From Bacteroidota bacterium (GTDB taxonomy: Bacteria; Bacteroidota; Bacteroidia; Chitinophagales; LD1), in assembly GCA_947476645.1 (NCBI GenBank), contig CANJRM010000022.1:1-36060 (forward strand): 36,060 nucleotides of DNA, read 5' to 3'. This document shows, piece by piece, positions 25,386 to 32,650 of this stretch. Numbering within the stretch: position 1 is the stretch's first letter; each line of letters begins with the position of its first letter. The position numbers and the translations under genes are program-made. The notes under the pieces are model-generated. The model was not told the DNA's origin. It saw only the letters and a list, made by a program, of their open reading frames with translations, and did not search any database.

Positions 25386-27110
25386 ATGAGGCAGCTACTT
25401 TCTCTCGCAATTCTTTGTTCGCTCATCTTCGTTTCATGCGGTAGCAGTGATAAAAAAACCGATGCACAACACCGCGATGCAAAAGGCGGTGTAAAGTATG
25501 GCGGCACTTTTCGTTACAACGAAGTGGAATATCTCAAAAGCATTTATCCGCTTTCTGTCACTGAGGTAACGGGTCACCGAATCATTACACAAATTTATGA
25601 AGGGTTGGTTCGCTTCAATCCAAAAGATTTAAGTGTTGAACCTTTGCTGGCGAAAAGTTGGGAGGTGAACAACGATGCTACGGTTTACACTTTTCATTTA
25701 CAACGTGGTGTTACTTTTCATGACGACCCTTGTTTTGCCGATGGCAAAGGGAGAGCCGTGAACGCACAGGATTTTGTTTACTGCTTTGATTTGCTCTGCA
25801 CACCTGACCCGAAAAATCAGGGCTTCAGTTTTTTCCGCGATGTAATTAAAGGTGCTAACGAAGTTTATACAGCGCGTGAAAAAAATAAAGGAGATAAATC
25901 TGTTGAACTCGGAGTGAAAGCTTTGGACGATTCAACCCTTCAGATTACACTCACAAAACCAACTACGGATTTACTCAGTCGTTTAGCGCTTCCGTTTGTT
26001 TCGGTGTTTCCTAAAGAAGCAGTGGAGAAATATAAAGGCGATATTCTTTTTCATACGGTGGGCACGGGACCCTTTCAGTTGAAAGCATTGAAACAGGATG
26101 AGGCCGTAATTCTTACACGCAACGAAAAATACTGGGGAAAGGATGAATTTGGAAATCAGTTGCCTTACCTTGATGGCGTGAAAGTGAGTTTTATTAAAGA
26201 AGATAAAACCGAAATGCTGGAGTTAGTAAAAGGAAATTTAGAAATGAAATACCGTTTGCCGTTTTCTATGATTGATGAAATTTTGGATAACAACAAACAA
26301 CTGAAAGGTGATTACAAAAAATTTGTTCTACAAAGTATTCCTGAATTCAGCAACCAATTTTATGGTTTCTTAATTCCTGATAAAGTGACGGGAAATAAGA
26401 ATGTTCGATTGGCTTTTAACTACGCTATTGACAGACAAAAAATTGCTGACTATACAGCGAAGGGAGAAGGTGTTCCGGCATTGAATGGTTTTGTTCCACT
26501 GGGTATGCCGGGTTACGACAATTCATTGGTGAAGGGTTACAAATTTGATGCGGCTAAGGCAAAAGAATATTTGGCAAAGGCAGGCTACCCTAACGGAAAA
26601 GGCTTTCCTAAAATTACTCTGGAAACAAATAGCGGTGGAGGAAGAAATTTAGATGTGGCAGAAGCTATCAAGAAAATGCTTACCGAAAATCTAAACATTG
26701 AAGTGGAACTGACGCAGGTAGTTTGGGCGCAACACACGAATAATGTAGAAACAGGAAAATCAAATTTCTGGCGCTATGGTTGGGTGGCTGATTATCCTGA
26801 CCCGAATAATTTCCTAAATCTTTTTTACGGAAAGAATGTTCCGAAGACGATGGAAGAAGCGGCTTACACTGATCCTACACGTTACGTCAACAAAACTTTT
26901 GATGCACTTTACGAGAAAGCATTGGTGACTGTAAATGCAGAAGAGCGAAATAAAATTTATGCTCAGCTCGACCAGATGATTGTGGATGACGCGCCTGTGT
27001 TACTCATTTATTATTCTATGAACCGAAGATTGATTCAACCTTACGTGAAAAATTTCAACAACAACGGTATGGAGTATCGCAGTTTCAGAGAAGTTTGGTT
27101 CGATAAATAA
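25386..27110 (+). CDS. Peptide/solute ABC transporter substrate-binding lipoprotein (SBP family 5)
   Basis: 574 residues. Signal with lipobox 'LIFVSCGSS' (Cys19). The mature protein matches the DppA/OppA family: 'GGTFRYNEVEYLKSIYPLSVTEVTGHRIITQIYEGLVRFNPKDLSVEPLLAKSWEV' at its start, 'TGPFQLKAL', 'NVRLAFNYAIDRQKI', 'YGWVADYPDPNNFLNLFYG' and the terminal 'RSFREVWFDK'. It would bind oligopeptides in the periplasm and hand them to an Opp/Dpp permease, but no permease or ATPase gene is nearby, so it is an orphan binding protein. A -7-like TATAAATTCGC is at 25358-25368. Confidence 0.92.
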   Translation: MRQLLSLAILCSLIFVSCGSSDKKTDAQHRDAKGGVKYGGTFRYNEVEYLKSIYPLSVTEVTGHRIITQIYEGLVRFNPKDLSVEPLLAKSWEVNNDATVYTFHLQRGVTFHDDPCFADGKGRAVNAQDFVYCFDLLCTPDPKNQGFSFFRDVIKGANEVYTAREKNKGDKSVELGVKALDDSTLQITLTKPTTDLLSRLALPFVSVFPKEAVEKYKGDILFHTVGTGPFQLKALKQDEAVILTRNEKYWGKDEFGNQLPYLDGVKVSFIKEDKTEMLELVKGNLEMKYRLPFSMIDEILDNNKQLKGDYKKFVLQSIPEFSNQFYGFLIPDKVTGNKNVRLAFNYAIDRQKIADYTAKGEGVPALNGFVPLGMPGYDNSLVKGYKFDAAKAKEYLAKAGYPNGKGFPKITLETNSGGGRNLDVAEAIKKMLTENLNIEVELTQVVWAQHTNNVETGKSNFWRYGWVADYPDPNNFLNLFYGKNVPKTMEEAAYTDPTRYVNKTFDALYEKALVTVNAEERNKIYAQLDQMIVDDAPVLLIYYSMNRRLIQPYVKNFNNNGMEYRSFREVWFDK

Positions 27111-27138
27111 TTTCCACTTCAAAAAATAAAACATAAAC

Positions 27139-28074
27139 ATGAAAAAGATTTTTCGTCTGCTAGCTGTTGTAATAATTATTCTATTACTGATTCCTGTAGC
27201 GATTGTTTTTTTACGTCCAAACAGAATTATAGCTAAGGACAAAGCAAAGACAGAACTGTCGAAGCCTTATTCTCACTTCATTCACTGGCGCGATGCGGAA
27301 ATTCATTACACCGATGAGGGAAATGGTTTTCCTGTGCTGATGATTCACGGCTTTGGCGGCTCGTATGCTAATTTTCAGAAGCTCGCAGATTTAATGAAGA
27401 ACGATTACCGTGTTATTCGCATTGACCTGCCCGGCTTTGGTCTTTCAGATTTTCCAACTACTACGGAAAATGAAAACTATGTAGCTGATTACAAAGAATA
27501 TCTCGGTTACATTCTCGATACGCTTCATCTCGATTCGGTTTATGTAATTGGTAATTCGATGGGCGGAGGAATGACATGGTTAATGGCTGCTGACCATCCG
27601 GAGAAGGTGAAAAAAATTGTTTTGCTTGATGCAGCAGGTTATGACACCAAAGATGTGGCGGCTAAACTCGCTATGTTCAAATACAAATCTGTGGCAAAAG
27701 TTTTTGACCGCGGCATGCCCATGTTCATGAGCAAAAGCGGAGCTCAAAAGAGTTATTGCGTGAAGGAAAAAATTGAACCCGCAGTTGTACGACTGAATAA
27801 TCATTTCACCAATCGAGAAGGAAACATTACACACATGCTTAACCTTGCACGCTCGCAACAGTTTGCCGATAGCGCATGGATTCAAAACGTGCATTGTCCT
27901 ACATTGATTGTTTGGGGAAAGCAGGATGAAATAATTCCGTTGGAGCATGCTTACCGCTTTCAGCGCGATATAAAAGGAAGTGAACTTGTTTTGTTTGATA
28001 GCTGCGGCCATTGCCCAATGATGGAAATGCCGCTCGAAACTGAACAGGCGATTGTGAAGTTCTTTAAGGAATAA
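27139..28074 (+). CDS. Membrane-anchored alpha/beta hydrolase
   Basis: 311 residues with an N-terminal hydrophobic helix (5-25) that anchors or exports it. Hydrolase motifs: 'MIHGFGGSYANF' (oxyanion HG), nucleophile elbow 'VIGNSMGGGM' with Ser at about 138, 'LIVWGKQDEIIP' with the acid residue and 'SCGHCPMMEMP' with the His. This is the epoxide-hydrolase/esterase-like branch; substrate unknown. It starts 28 nt after the binding-protein gene and overlaps the convergent RluA gene by 11 nt at the 3' ends. Confidence 0.88.
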   Translation: MKKIFRLLAVVIIILLLIPVAIVFLRPNRIIAKDKAKTELSKPYSHFIHWRDAEIHYTDEGNGFPVLMIHGFGGSYANFQKLADLMKNDYRVIRIDLPGFGLSDFPTTTENENYVADYKEYLGYILDTLHLDSVYVIGNSMGGGMTWLMAADHPEKVKKIVLLDAAGYDTKDVAAKLAMFKYKSVAKVFDRGMPMFMSKSGAQKSYCVKEKIEPAVVRLNNHFTNREGNITHMLNLARSQQFADSAWIQNVHCPTLIVWGKQDEIIPLEHAYRFQRDIKGSELVLFDSCGHCPMMEMPLETEQAIVKFFKE

Positions 28075-28756
28075 ATTCTTTAAACGAATTCCAGATTTCA
28101 TCAACGGGAACTTCTGCAATAATTTTCATCGCTTCATTAGTAACAGGATGAGTTAGTTCCAAACTTCTCGCATGCAGACAAACCGCATTCTCTGCGTAAA
28201 CTTTTGTGGAACCATAATGTGCATCACCAATAATAGGGCAACCGATATGCGATAGCTGCGCACGTATCTGATGAAATTTTCCAGTGATGAGTTTTACCTG
28301 AAGCAAGGAACCCGATTCATTTTGCGCTATGAATTTATAACGCAACACCGCACGAACAGAATCCCTTACCTGCGTTGGATGCAGAATTGCTTTTCGCAGA
28401 ATGGTATCTTTCACTAACCAATTCGTTAACTCATCTTCATCTTTTGACGGACGGTTTTCTACAATGGCTAGATATGTTTTATCAAGTTGCCTTTTCGAAA
28501 ATGTTTCGACCAGCATTTTTAAAACGCTTTTCTTCTTGGCAAACAGAACAACTCCGCTTACGGGTCTGTCTAAGCGGTGCGGAACTCCTATAAAACATTT
28601 CTGTGGATACTTCTCTTTAGCGCGTATGAATTGCAGCGCGAGCGACTCTACCGAATATTTTAAATGCGGCTCGTGTTCCGTTACAATTCCATGCGGTTTA
28701 TTGACGGCAATAAGCTGTTTATCTTCATACAAAATTTTCAATTCAGTAAAATTCAT
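28064..28756 (-). CDS. RluA-family RNA pseudouridine synthase
   Basis: 230 residues from the Met of MNFTELKILYEDKQLIAVNKP; nine codons upstream the frame has another ATG but the family normally begins near here. Catalytic block 'GVPHRLDRPVSGVVLFAKK' has the essential Asp63; 'LITGKFHQIRAQLSHIGCPIIGDAHYG' and 'CLHARSLELTHPVTNE' complete the family pattern. It isomerises a uridine in rRNA or tRNA; the target cannot be told because the N-terminal S4 domain of RluD-type enzymes is missing, suggesting an RluA/TruC-like member. The last chromosomal gene before the tRNA-Asn insertion site. Confidence 0.93.
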   Translation of the reverse strand: MNFTELKILYEDKQLIAVNKPHGIVTEHEPHLKYSVESLALQFIRAKEKYPQKCFIGVPHRLDRPVSGVVLFAKKKSVLKMLVETFSKRQLDKTYLAIVENRPSKDEDELTNWLVKDTILRKAILHPTQVRDSVRAVLRYKFIAQNESGSLLQVKLITGKFHQIRAQLSHIGCPIIGDAHYGSTKVYAENAVCLHARSLELTHPVTNEAMKIIAEVPVDEIWNSFKEFIP

Positions 28757-28776
28757 CGAAAAAACTTTGGGTGATA

Positions 28777-28807
28777 TTGGCAAAATTTCGAAAGAAATTT
28801 ACATTTG
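28777..28807 (+). promoter_or_regulatory. Promoter of tRNA-Asn (TTGG-N19-TACATTTG)
   Basis: TTGG at 28777-28780 and TACATTTG at 28800-28807 with 19-nt spacing fit the Bacteroidota -33/-7 pattern. Transcription would start near 28813, giving a leader of about 105 nt before the tRNA. Confidence 0.6.
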
Positions 28808-28917
28808 CCGTCCCTTAAAGTAAGGTTACAACTCCAAACGCAGGTGTTATAGTCAGAATGACTGAGAAGAAAGGAAGTTTTCCGGCTGGTTGCCGAAAAC
28901 AAACAGATGGAAAACAT

Positions 28918-28994
28918 TCCTCCTTAGCTCAGCTGGTTAGAGCACAAGACTGTTAATCTTGGGGTCCCTGGTTCGAGCCCAGGAGGGGGAGCCA
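28918..28994 (+). tRNA. tRNA-Asn (anticodon GTT)
   Basis: 77 nt with encoded CCA. All stems pair: acceptor TCCTCCT with AGGGGGA (one G-T), anticodon stem CAAGA/TCTTG with loop CTGTTAA (anticodon GTT at 28952-28954), T stem CCTGG/CCAGG with loop TTCGAGC, discriminator G. It is the integration target of the element to its right: the recombinase gene on the minus strand ends inside it (stop at 28924-28926). Confidence 0.97.
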
Positions 28995-30510
28995 AACTGG
29001 ACAGGTCGTTAGAAATAACTTCCTGTCCTTTTTGTTTTTGGCTGAAACCCTCGCCAGTATTGCATAGTAGCGATACGAATGGGTTGACTTGAGTGGTTCG
29101 ATATTCTCCATGACCGAAAATCAACTTTTCGGGAAATATCGAACCAACTACTAAGCTTCTGTCAGTAGGACTTGCAGTTGTCATAACACGCTGGAAACCT
29201 TTTACAACGGATACGCCTTCGTTAAAATTTTTAGGAGCCTCATTCCCTGTTTGTGATTTTAAGCGCACCTGCTCAGCTTGCAGTTTGTCCTTATCCTCGA
29301 CTAATCGTTGGTTAATGCTCTTGAAATCTGCTGCATCTATTTTGCCTTCGATTAGCAAATCCTGATTCTTGACAATCTTTTCATTTAAAACCTTTATCTG
29401 GTTTTCTATCTCGTTTGCCTTCCGTGTGATATACTTAGTTTTATCAACCACCATTGTTTTGAAAATGTTGTTGTAAAGTTTTTCAACGGATTCTTTTACT
29501 TTGAAACTACCAACAGCTTTCATCAGCTTACCTTCAAACTCATCTTTCGCTATTCGCTGATTGCAGCCGTATTTGCTATCGCAGTGGTAATAGGAATAGT
29601 ATCCAGTTCTTCCTTTGGAACGAGAAGCTGTAAATGGATGGTTGCAGTATGGGCAGATAACATGACCTCGCAGAAAGAATTGGTTTTCCTTTTTGGCTAT
29701 CCGAATGGGGATAGGCTGATTACCATTCAATATATTCTGAACCTGCTCAAATACTTCCAAATCCACAATTGGTTCGTGTAATCCTTTTACCCAGTATTCA
29801 CTTTCGCCTTTGAAGGCTGGAACTTTTACATAACCAGCATAAACCTTGTTTCGGAGAATATTGATGAAGGTTTGCTTGCAAACACCAATATTTAATTCCT
29901 TTCGCAGAGCTTCAGCAGAATAATTACCTGTAGCGAAGTTTAGAAATGCTTCTTTTACCATAGCAGCATCTTCGCTTTTCGCCATGCTTGCTCTGTTATC
30001 AATTTCGCTTCTCACGTAGCCAAATGGCACTCTATTAAGGTAGGCACCTTCTTTTGCATACTTGTAGTTGCTTGCCTTTACGCGAAGAGAAATTTTATCA
30101 CTCTCGATTTCATCAAGTGTGTATTGGATATTTTCAATCAGTTTGTGTTCAGGGATACTTTCATCAATAGTCTGTTCTATGGCGCAGACTGTAACTCCAA
30201 GTTTTTTAAAATCAGTTTTAGTTTTTACAGTTAAATGTTGGTTTCGGCCAAACCTATCCCATCGCGTAACTAATACATAATCTACATTTCCTTTGTTTTC
30301 CTTTATAAAAGAATGTAGGCGCAGAAATTCTTTACGGTCAAAATCCCTCCCGCTTTCTTTGTCGGTGAAACAACTAATCACCTCCCACCCCTTTCTATCG
30401 CAATAATTCCTCAGTTGTTCTTCTTGGTATCGAAGGCTTGCGCCCTCTTCCTGTTCTACTGTACTAACCCGTGTGTAAAGTACCGCTTTCTTCTTTTCTT
30501 TAATCATCAT
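28924..30510 (-). CDS. Large serine recombinase (integrase) ending inside tRNA-Asn
   Basis: 528 residues. N-terminal resolvase domain (about 8-150) with catalytic Ser16 in 'LYTRVST' and 'TRWDRFGRN'; recombinase domain (about 165-260, 'VPFGYVRSEID', 'FINILRNKVYAGYVK'); zinc ribbon with 'CPYCNHPF' and a later Cys pair (about 280-315); a coiled coil (about 365-420, 'IENQIKVLNEKIVKNQ'). It would integrate and excise the mobile element. The last 22 residues ('PPPGLEPGTPRLTVLCSNQL' within them) and the stop are encoded by the antisense of the tRNA, so this tail comes from the target site. The start overlaps the preceding small gene by 11 nt. Confidence 0.93.
   Translation of the reverse strand: MMIKEKKKAVLYTRVSTVEQEEGASLRYQEEQLRNYCDRKGWEVISCFTDKESGRDFDRKEFLRLHSFIKENKGNVDYVLVTRWDRFGRNQHLTVKTKTDFKKLGVTVCAIEQTIDESIPEHKLIENIQYTLDEIESDKISLRVKASNYKYAKEGAYLNRVPFGYVRSEIDNRASMAKSEDAAMVKEAFLNFATGNYSAEALRKELNIGVCKQTFINILRNKVYAGYVKVPAFKGESEYWVKGLHEPIVDLEVFEQVQNILNGNQPIPIRIAKKENQFFLRGHVICPYCNHPFTASRSKGRTGYYSYYHCDSKYGCNQRIAKDEFEGKLMKAVGSFKVKESVEKLYNNIFKTMVVDKTKYITRKANEIENQIKVLNEKIVKNQDLLIEGKIDAADFKSINQRLVEDKDKLQAEQVRLKSQTGNEAPKNFNEGVSVVKGFQRVMTTASPTDRSLVVGSIFPEKLIFGHGEYRTTQVNPFVSLLCNTGEGFSQKQKGQEVISNDLSSLAPPPGLEPGTPRLTVLCSNQLS
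28999..29033 (+). terminator. tRNA-Asn terminator, located inside the recombinase coding region
   Basis: GGACAGG (28999-29005) pairs with CCTGTCC (29022-29028); an inner stem GTTA/TAAC closes a GAAA tetraloop (29012-29015); a T-run follows. It starts 5 nt after the tRNA CCA, so it should end tRNA transcription. On the other strand the same bases encode the C-terminal region of the recombinase. Confidence 0.8.
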
Positions 30511-30685
30511 AGCGTTCGTTTTTTAAGTTCAATAATTCAGCTTCCTTTTTAGCCAATAATGTTAGTGCGGCTACCACTTTTTTCAATTCACCCTCGCTAA
30601 GTTTGGTGCCGTCTTCCTCCAGAATCTTTCTTGCTTTTTCTAACGGATATTCATACGTGGCTTCTTCATATTTTTTTCTTTTCAT
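30500..30685 (-). CDS. Small charged helical protein coupled to the recombinase
   Basis: 61 residues, about half of them charged, mostly helix ('EYPLEKARKILEEDGTKLSEGELKKVVAALTLLAKKEAELLNLKNERYDD'-like composition, quoted in part). It has a purine-rich ribosome site (GGAGAAGG) 5 nt before the ATG, rare for this window, and its last codons overlap the recombinase start by 11 nt. This suggests translational coupling and a role with the recombinase, for example as an accessory or directionality protein; that role is inference. No family recognised. Confidence 0.6.
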   Translation of the reverse strand: MKRKKYEEATYEYPLEKARKILEEDGTKLSEGELKKVVAALTLLAKKEAELLNLKNERYDD

Positions 30686-30700
30686 GTTCCCTTCTCCCGT

Positions 30701-30729
30701 ATTCTCAAATTTTTTAATCGGGCGAGAAT
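30701..30729 (-). promoter_or_regulatory. Leader hairpin upstream of the recombinase operon
   Basis: ATTCTC (30701-30706) and GAGAAT (30724-30729) can pair just upstream of the purine-rich ribosome site of the small gene. A four-codon reading frame (Met-Pro-Lys-Lys-stop) lies immediately before it in the mRNA. Together they could form a translational control element; weak evidence. Confidence 0.3.
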
Positions 30730-30836
30730 TATTTTTTAGGCATAGTTATTCGATAAAAGAAACGCTTTGCTGCCGTTACTTTTAAAGCACTATGACCTGA
30801 CTACTGTTGTTGATTGTAAACCGTATTATACTTCTA

Positions 30837-30852
30837 AATAGCTAGCGCTATT
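30837..30852. repeat. Short inverted repeat, possible operator
   Basis: AATAGC, 4-nt spacer TAGC, GCTATT. It lies in the leader about 80 nt downstream of the predicted recombinase-operon promoter. Could bind a regulator, or be chance. Confidence 0.25.
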
Positions 30853-30929
30853 CCGCTTAAGATTTGGCGTGGTTGAATAATGAAAGCGATGTTTACTCGT
30901 TTAATTTCACAACTCAAACCTGATTTATT

Positions 30930-30960
30930 CAAAGGTACGAAATTATGTTGATGGATGCAA
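30930..30960 (-). promoter_or_regulatory. Strong Bacteroidota-type promoter for the recombinase operon (TTG-N20-TACCTTTG)
   Basis: On the minus strand TTG (30960-30958) and TACCTTTG (30937-30930) are 20 nt apart, the same layout as at 35876-35906. It predicts a leader of roughly 240 nt before the small gene at 30685, far longer than for chromosomal genes here. The 330 bases 30686-31016 hold this promoter, the leader elements listed, and the hairpin at 30969-30989; no further coding sequence was seen. Confidence 0.65.
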
Positions 30961-30968
30961 GTTTGAGC

Positions 30969-30989
30969 TGCCACTTTTTTTAAGTGGCA
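30969..30989. terminator. Hairpin between divergent genes
   Basis: TGCCACTT and AAGTGGCA around a five-T loop, 8 perfect base pairs, 28 nt before the ATG at 31017. It is not followed by a clear T-run, so it may be a leader hairpin or operator rather than a terminator. Confidence 0.35.
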
Positions 30990-31016
30990 CACCATATTTA
31001 TAGGTAAACACACGCC

Positions 31017-31520
31017 ATGAAAAACGACATCTACTTCTGGTATGCCGCTGATTACACCAGCCTATACATCGACCCCCTGCAATACTCAATGAACCTTCCA
31101 ATCTTTTCAAATAAGGTAATCGCAATCGAACGAATCATTCCAAACGACACCGAATTGCTGCCAGTTATATCACCCCTTATTCCAACTAGACTGGAAGATA
31201 CCCCCTACGGAACCATACTTGGACGCTCCTATGAAAACTTCCTGCGGAGACGGCTAAAGGATATATATGAATACAGCCTCGTTCTGGAAGATGGCACAAG
31301 GGTTAGCAACCTAGGTTACGGAGTATTGATTGAGAACACCAGAGCTTCGTTGATTAATCATTGTTTATTCAAGGTGTTGGGTGAATCGGTCAATATAAAG
31401 ATATGGCAGCCTGAAAGGTTTTATAAAATCAAAGATGGTGTAATCATCCCTACGGAGCATGTCACCAAGGATGTAATGGCTTACGTTTCTGGGTTATTCA
31501 TTGAAGAAATTTTTGAATAG
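31017..31520 (+). CDS. Unknown 167-residue mobile-element protein
   Basis: No signal peptide and no membrane segment. Mixed alpha/beta composition with blocks 'PYGTILGRSYENFLRRRLKDIYEYSLVLEDGTRVSNLGYGVLIENTRASL' (quoted by parts: PYGTILGRSYENF, LEDGTRVSNLGYG) suggesting a compact soluble domain. Starts with ATG after a hairpin, divergent from the recombinase operon, and ends directly at a C-rich tract. I do not recognise the family. Real-gene support comes from length, start context and even amino-acid composition. Confidence 0.6.
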   Translation: MKNDIYFWYAADYTSLYIDPLQYSMNLPIFSNKVIAIERIIPNDTELLPVISPLIPTRLEDTPYGTILGRSYENFLRRRLKDIYEYSLVLEDGTRVSNLGYGVLIENTRASLINHCLFKVLGESVNIKIWQPERFYKIKDGVIIPTEHVTKDVMAYVSGLFIEEIFE

Positions 31521-31538
31521 CCCTCCCTTCCCTCCCCC
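31521..31538 (-). other. Four-tract G-quadruplex motif on the minus strand
   Basis: Directly after the TAG at 31518-31520, the plus strand has four C-tracts with one- to two-base loops (C3 T C3 TT C3 T C5). The minus strand is therefore G5-A-G3-AA-G3-A-G3, a canonical tight G4 motif, unusual in this A/T-rich genome. A C-rich stretch with the direct repeat TACCGCCCT continues to about 31567. Confidence 0.7.
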
Positions 31539-31652
31539 GTTACCGCCCTTACTACCGCCCTACCCCCGTTCCGATATGATAGGGGACGATGGTAAAGACT
31601 GCCTGAGGGGAATTTTCCGATTTTGATATTCCATTTGCCTGTGCTCAAAAAT

Positions 31653-31674
31653 TTTTTTTCGGATTTTTTTCGGA
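31653..31674 (+). repeat. T-rich 11-nt tandem duplication
   Basis: TTTTTTTCGGA occurs twice head to tail. It sits between the C-rich tract and the nested inverted repeat, in an A/T-rich run of about 35 nt. Confidence 0.75.
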
Positions 31675-31689
31675 TAAAATTTAAGCGTA

Positions 31690-31761
31690 CCTTGATGCAC
31701 TACGCGAGCACGTCTATGCTCTATTGAATACATAGCAAGAACGTGCTAATCCGTATCAAGG
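31690..31761 (+). other. Nested inverted repeat, candidate structured RNA or replication/transfer site
   Basis: Three nested perfect arm pairs: CCTTGAT (31690-31696) with ATCAAGG (31755-31761); AGCACGT (31707-31713) with ACGTGCT (31741-31747); CTATG (31714-31718) with CATAG (31731-31735). The 243 bases between genes (31521-31763) hold this, the G4 motif and the T-rich repeat; no coding sequence seen. Confidence 0.65.
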
Positions 31762-31813
31762 GATGAAGGTGCGTTCAATCCTTTTTCATTTCTTCGTTGA
31801 ACAAAACAGAAAC

Positions 31814-32116
31814 ATGAACATCCTGAAATTAAACAGCGGCAAAGTAGAAGTCCGCAAAGATTCTGGAACTCTTATACGCAACATCGGCAACGCCGATGCC
31901 GTGTTTGCAGACTTCAATGCGGCACAAACCCATGTGCTTATAACCACCAACAAAGGGAAAGTTGAAGTGCGTAAAGAAAGCGGAACGCTGGAAAGAACAA
32001 TTGGCAATGGCGATGCCACCAGCGCAAGATGGATGGGTGATGATGTGGCCATAACCACCAACAAAGGTAAAACCGAAATACGCAAAGCCAGCGGCACCCT
32101 GATAAGAACGATTTAA
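31814..32116 (+). CDS. Small beta-repeat protein (blade-like repeats)
   Basis: 100 residues from ATG 31814 (an ATG at 31763 in the same frame overlaps the end of the inverted repeat and gives an unlikely N-terminus). Three repeats of about 37 residues: residues 8-47, 48-84 and a partial 85-100, each with 'GKVEVRK-SGTL-R-IGN' and 'ITTNKGK' blocks, resembling beta-propeller blades or stacked beta-hairpins. Two full repeats plus a closing fragment are too few for a propeller, so it may oligomerise. No signal peptide. It is 21 nt before another internally repetitive gene. Confidence 0.65.
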   Translation: MNILKLNSGKVEVRKDSGTLIRNIGNADAVFADFNAAQTHVLITTNKGKVEVRKESGTLERTIGNGDATSARWMGDDVAITTNKGKTEIRKASGTLIRTI

Positions 32117-32137
32117 TTTTCATCAACACCAACCAGC

Positions 32138-32509
32138 ATGAAACACCTTCTTGCCTTATTCTTTATTACCCTCTCCACCCTCACCCTAAAAGCACAAATT
32201 GCCGAGGTAAAAGTGGAGGGCAGCTATGCCAAGATTTACAACGATAAAGGGCAATACACGGGTAATTCGGTGTATATCGGTAACAATACTCTTGAAGGCT
32301 ATAGCAATGAATACCTCGTTATTAAAGAAGGTAGTTACGCCAAGATATACGATGCCAAGGCTCATTACACTGGCAATTCAATTTATATAGGAAACAATAC
32401 CGTCAAGCATGTAAGCCAGTCTGCGATTCTTGTCAAGGAAGGCAGCTATGTGAAGTATTACGACTTCAAGGGACATTACACTGGCAATTCAACATACGAA
32501 CCGAAATGA
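32138..32509 (+). CDS. Secreted three-repeat protein
   Basis: 123 residues with a signal peptide (MKHLLALFFITLSTLTLKAQ). The mature part is three repeats of 37 residues starting at 27, 64 and 101: 'EGSYAKIYNDKGQYTGNSVYIGNNT', with the third cut short. The conserved pattern is EGSY-x-K-x-Y-D-x-KGHYTGNS-x-YIGNN. A paired gene at 31814 is also a 37-residue repeat protein without signal, so they may be relatives in different compartments. Function unknown; likely periplasmic or surface. Confidence 0.7.
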   Translation: MKHLLALFFITLSTLTLKAQIAEVKVEGSYAKIYNDKGQYTGNSVYIGNNTLEGYSNEYLVIKEGSYAKIYDAKAHYTGNSIYIGNNTVKHVSQSAILVKEGSYVKYYDFKGHYTGNSTYEPK

Positions 32510-32650
32510 TATGAAACTCCTGTTTGTAATCATCGTATAAAGATGGATACAATTATTTTGATGTTGGAAGGAATGAAAATCAAAGGGTGATTTATATCAT
32601 CCTGTTATAAGTTTCAGCATTCTTTTTTTTGCCAAACAAATTCAAATCCC

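Noticed and set aside
27580-28119. 179-residue minus-strand frame across the hydrolase/RluA junction
   Set aside because: It is antisense to hydrolase motifs and overlaps the RluA C-terminus in another frame; no start context.
28924-28992. A conserved-looking peptide tail of the recombinase
   Set aside because: It is the antisense of tRNA-Asn, so its conservation reflects the tRNA and not the protein; kept only as an observation on the integration site.
31786-32132. Minus-strand frames opposite the repeat protein
   Set aside because: Their repeats mirror the plus-strand repeats at DNA level; the plus-strand pair has better starts and one has a signal peptide.
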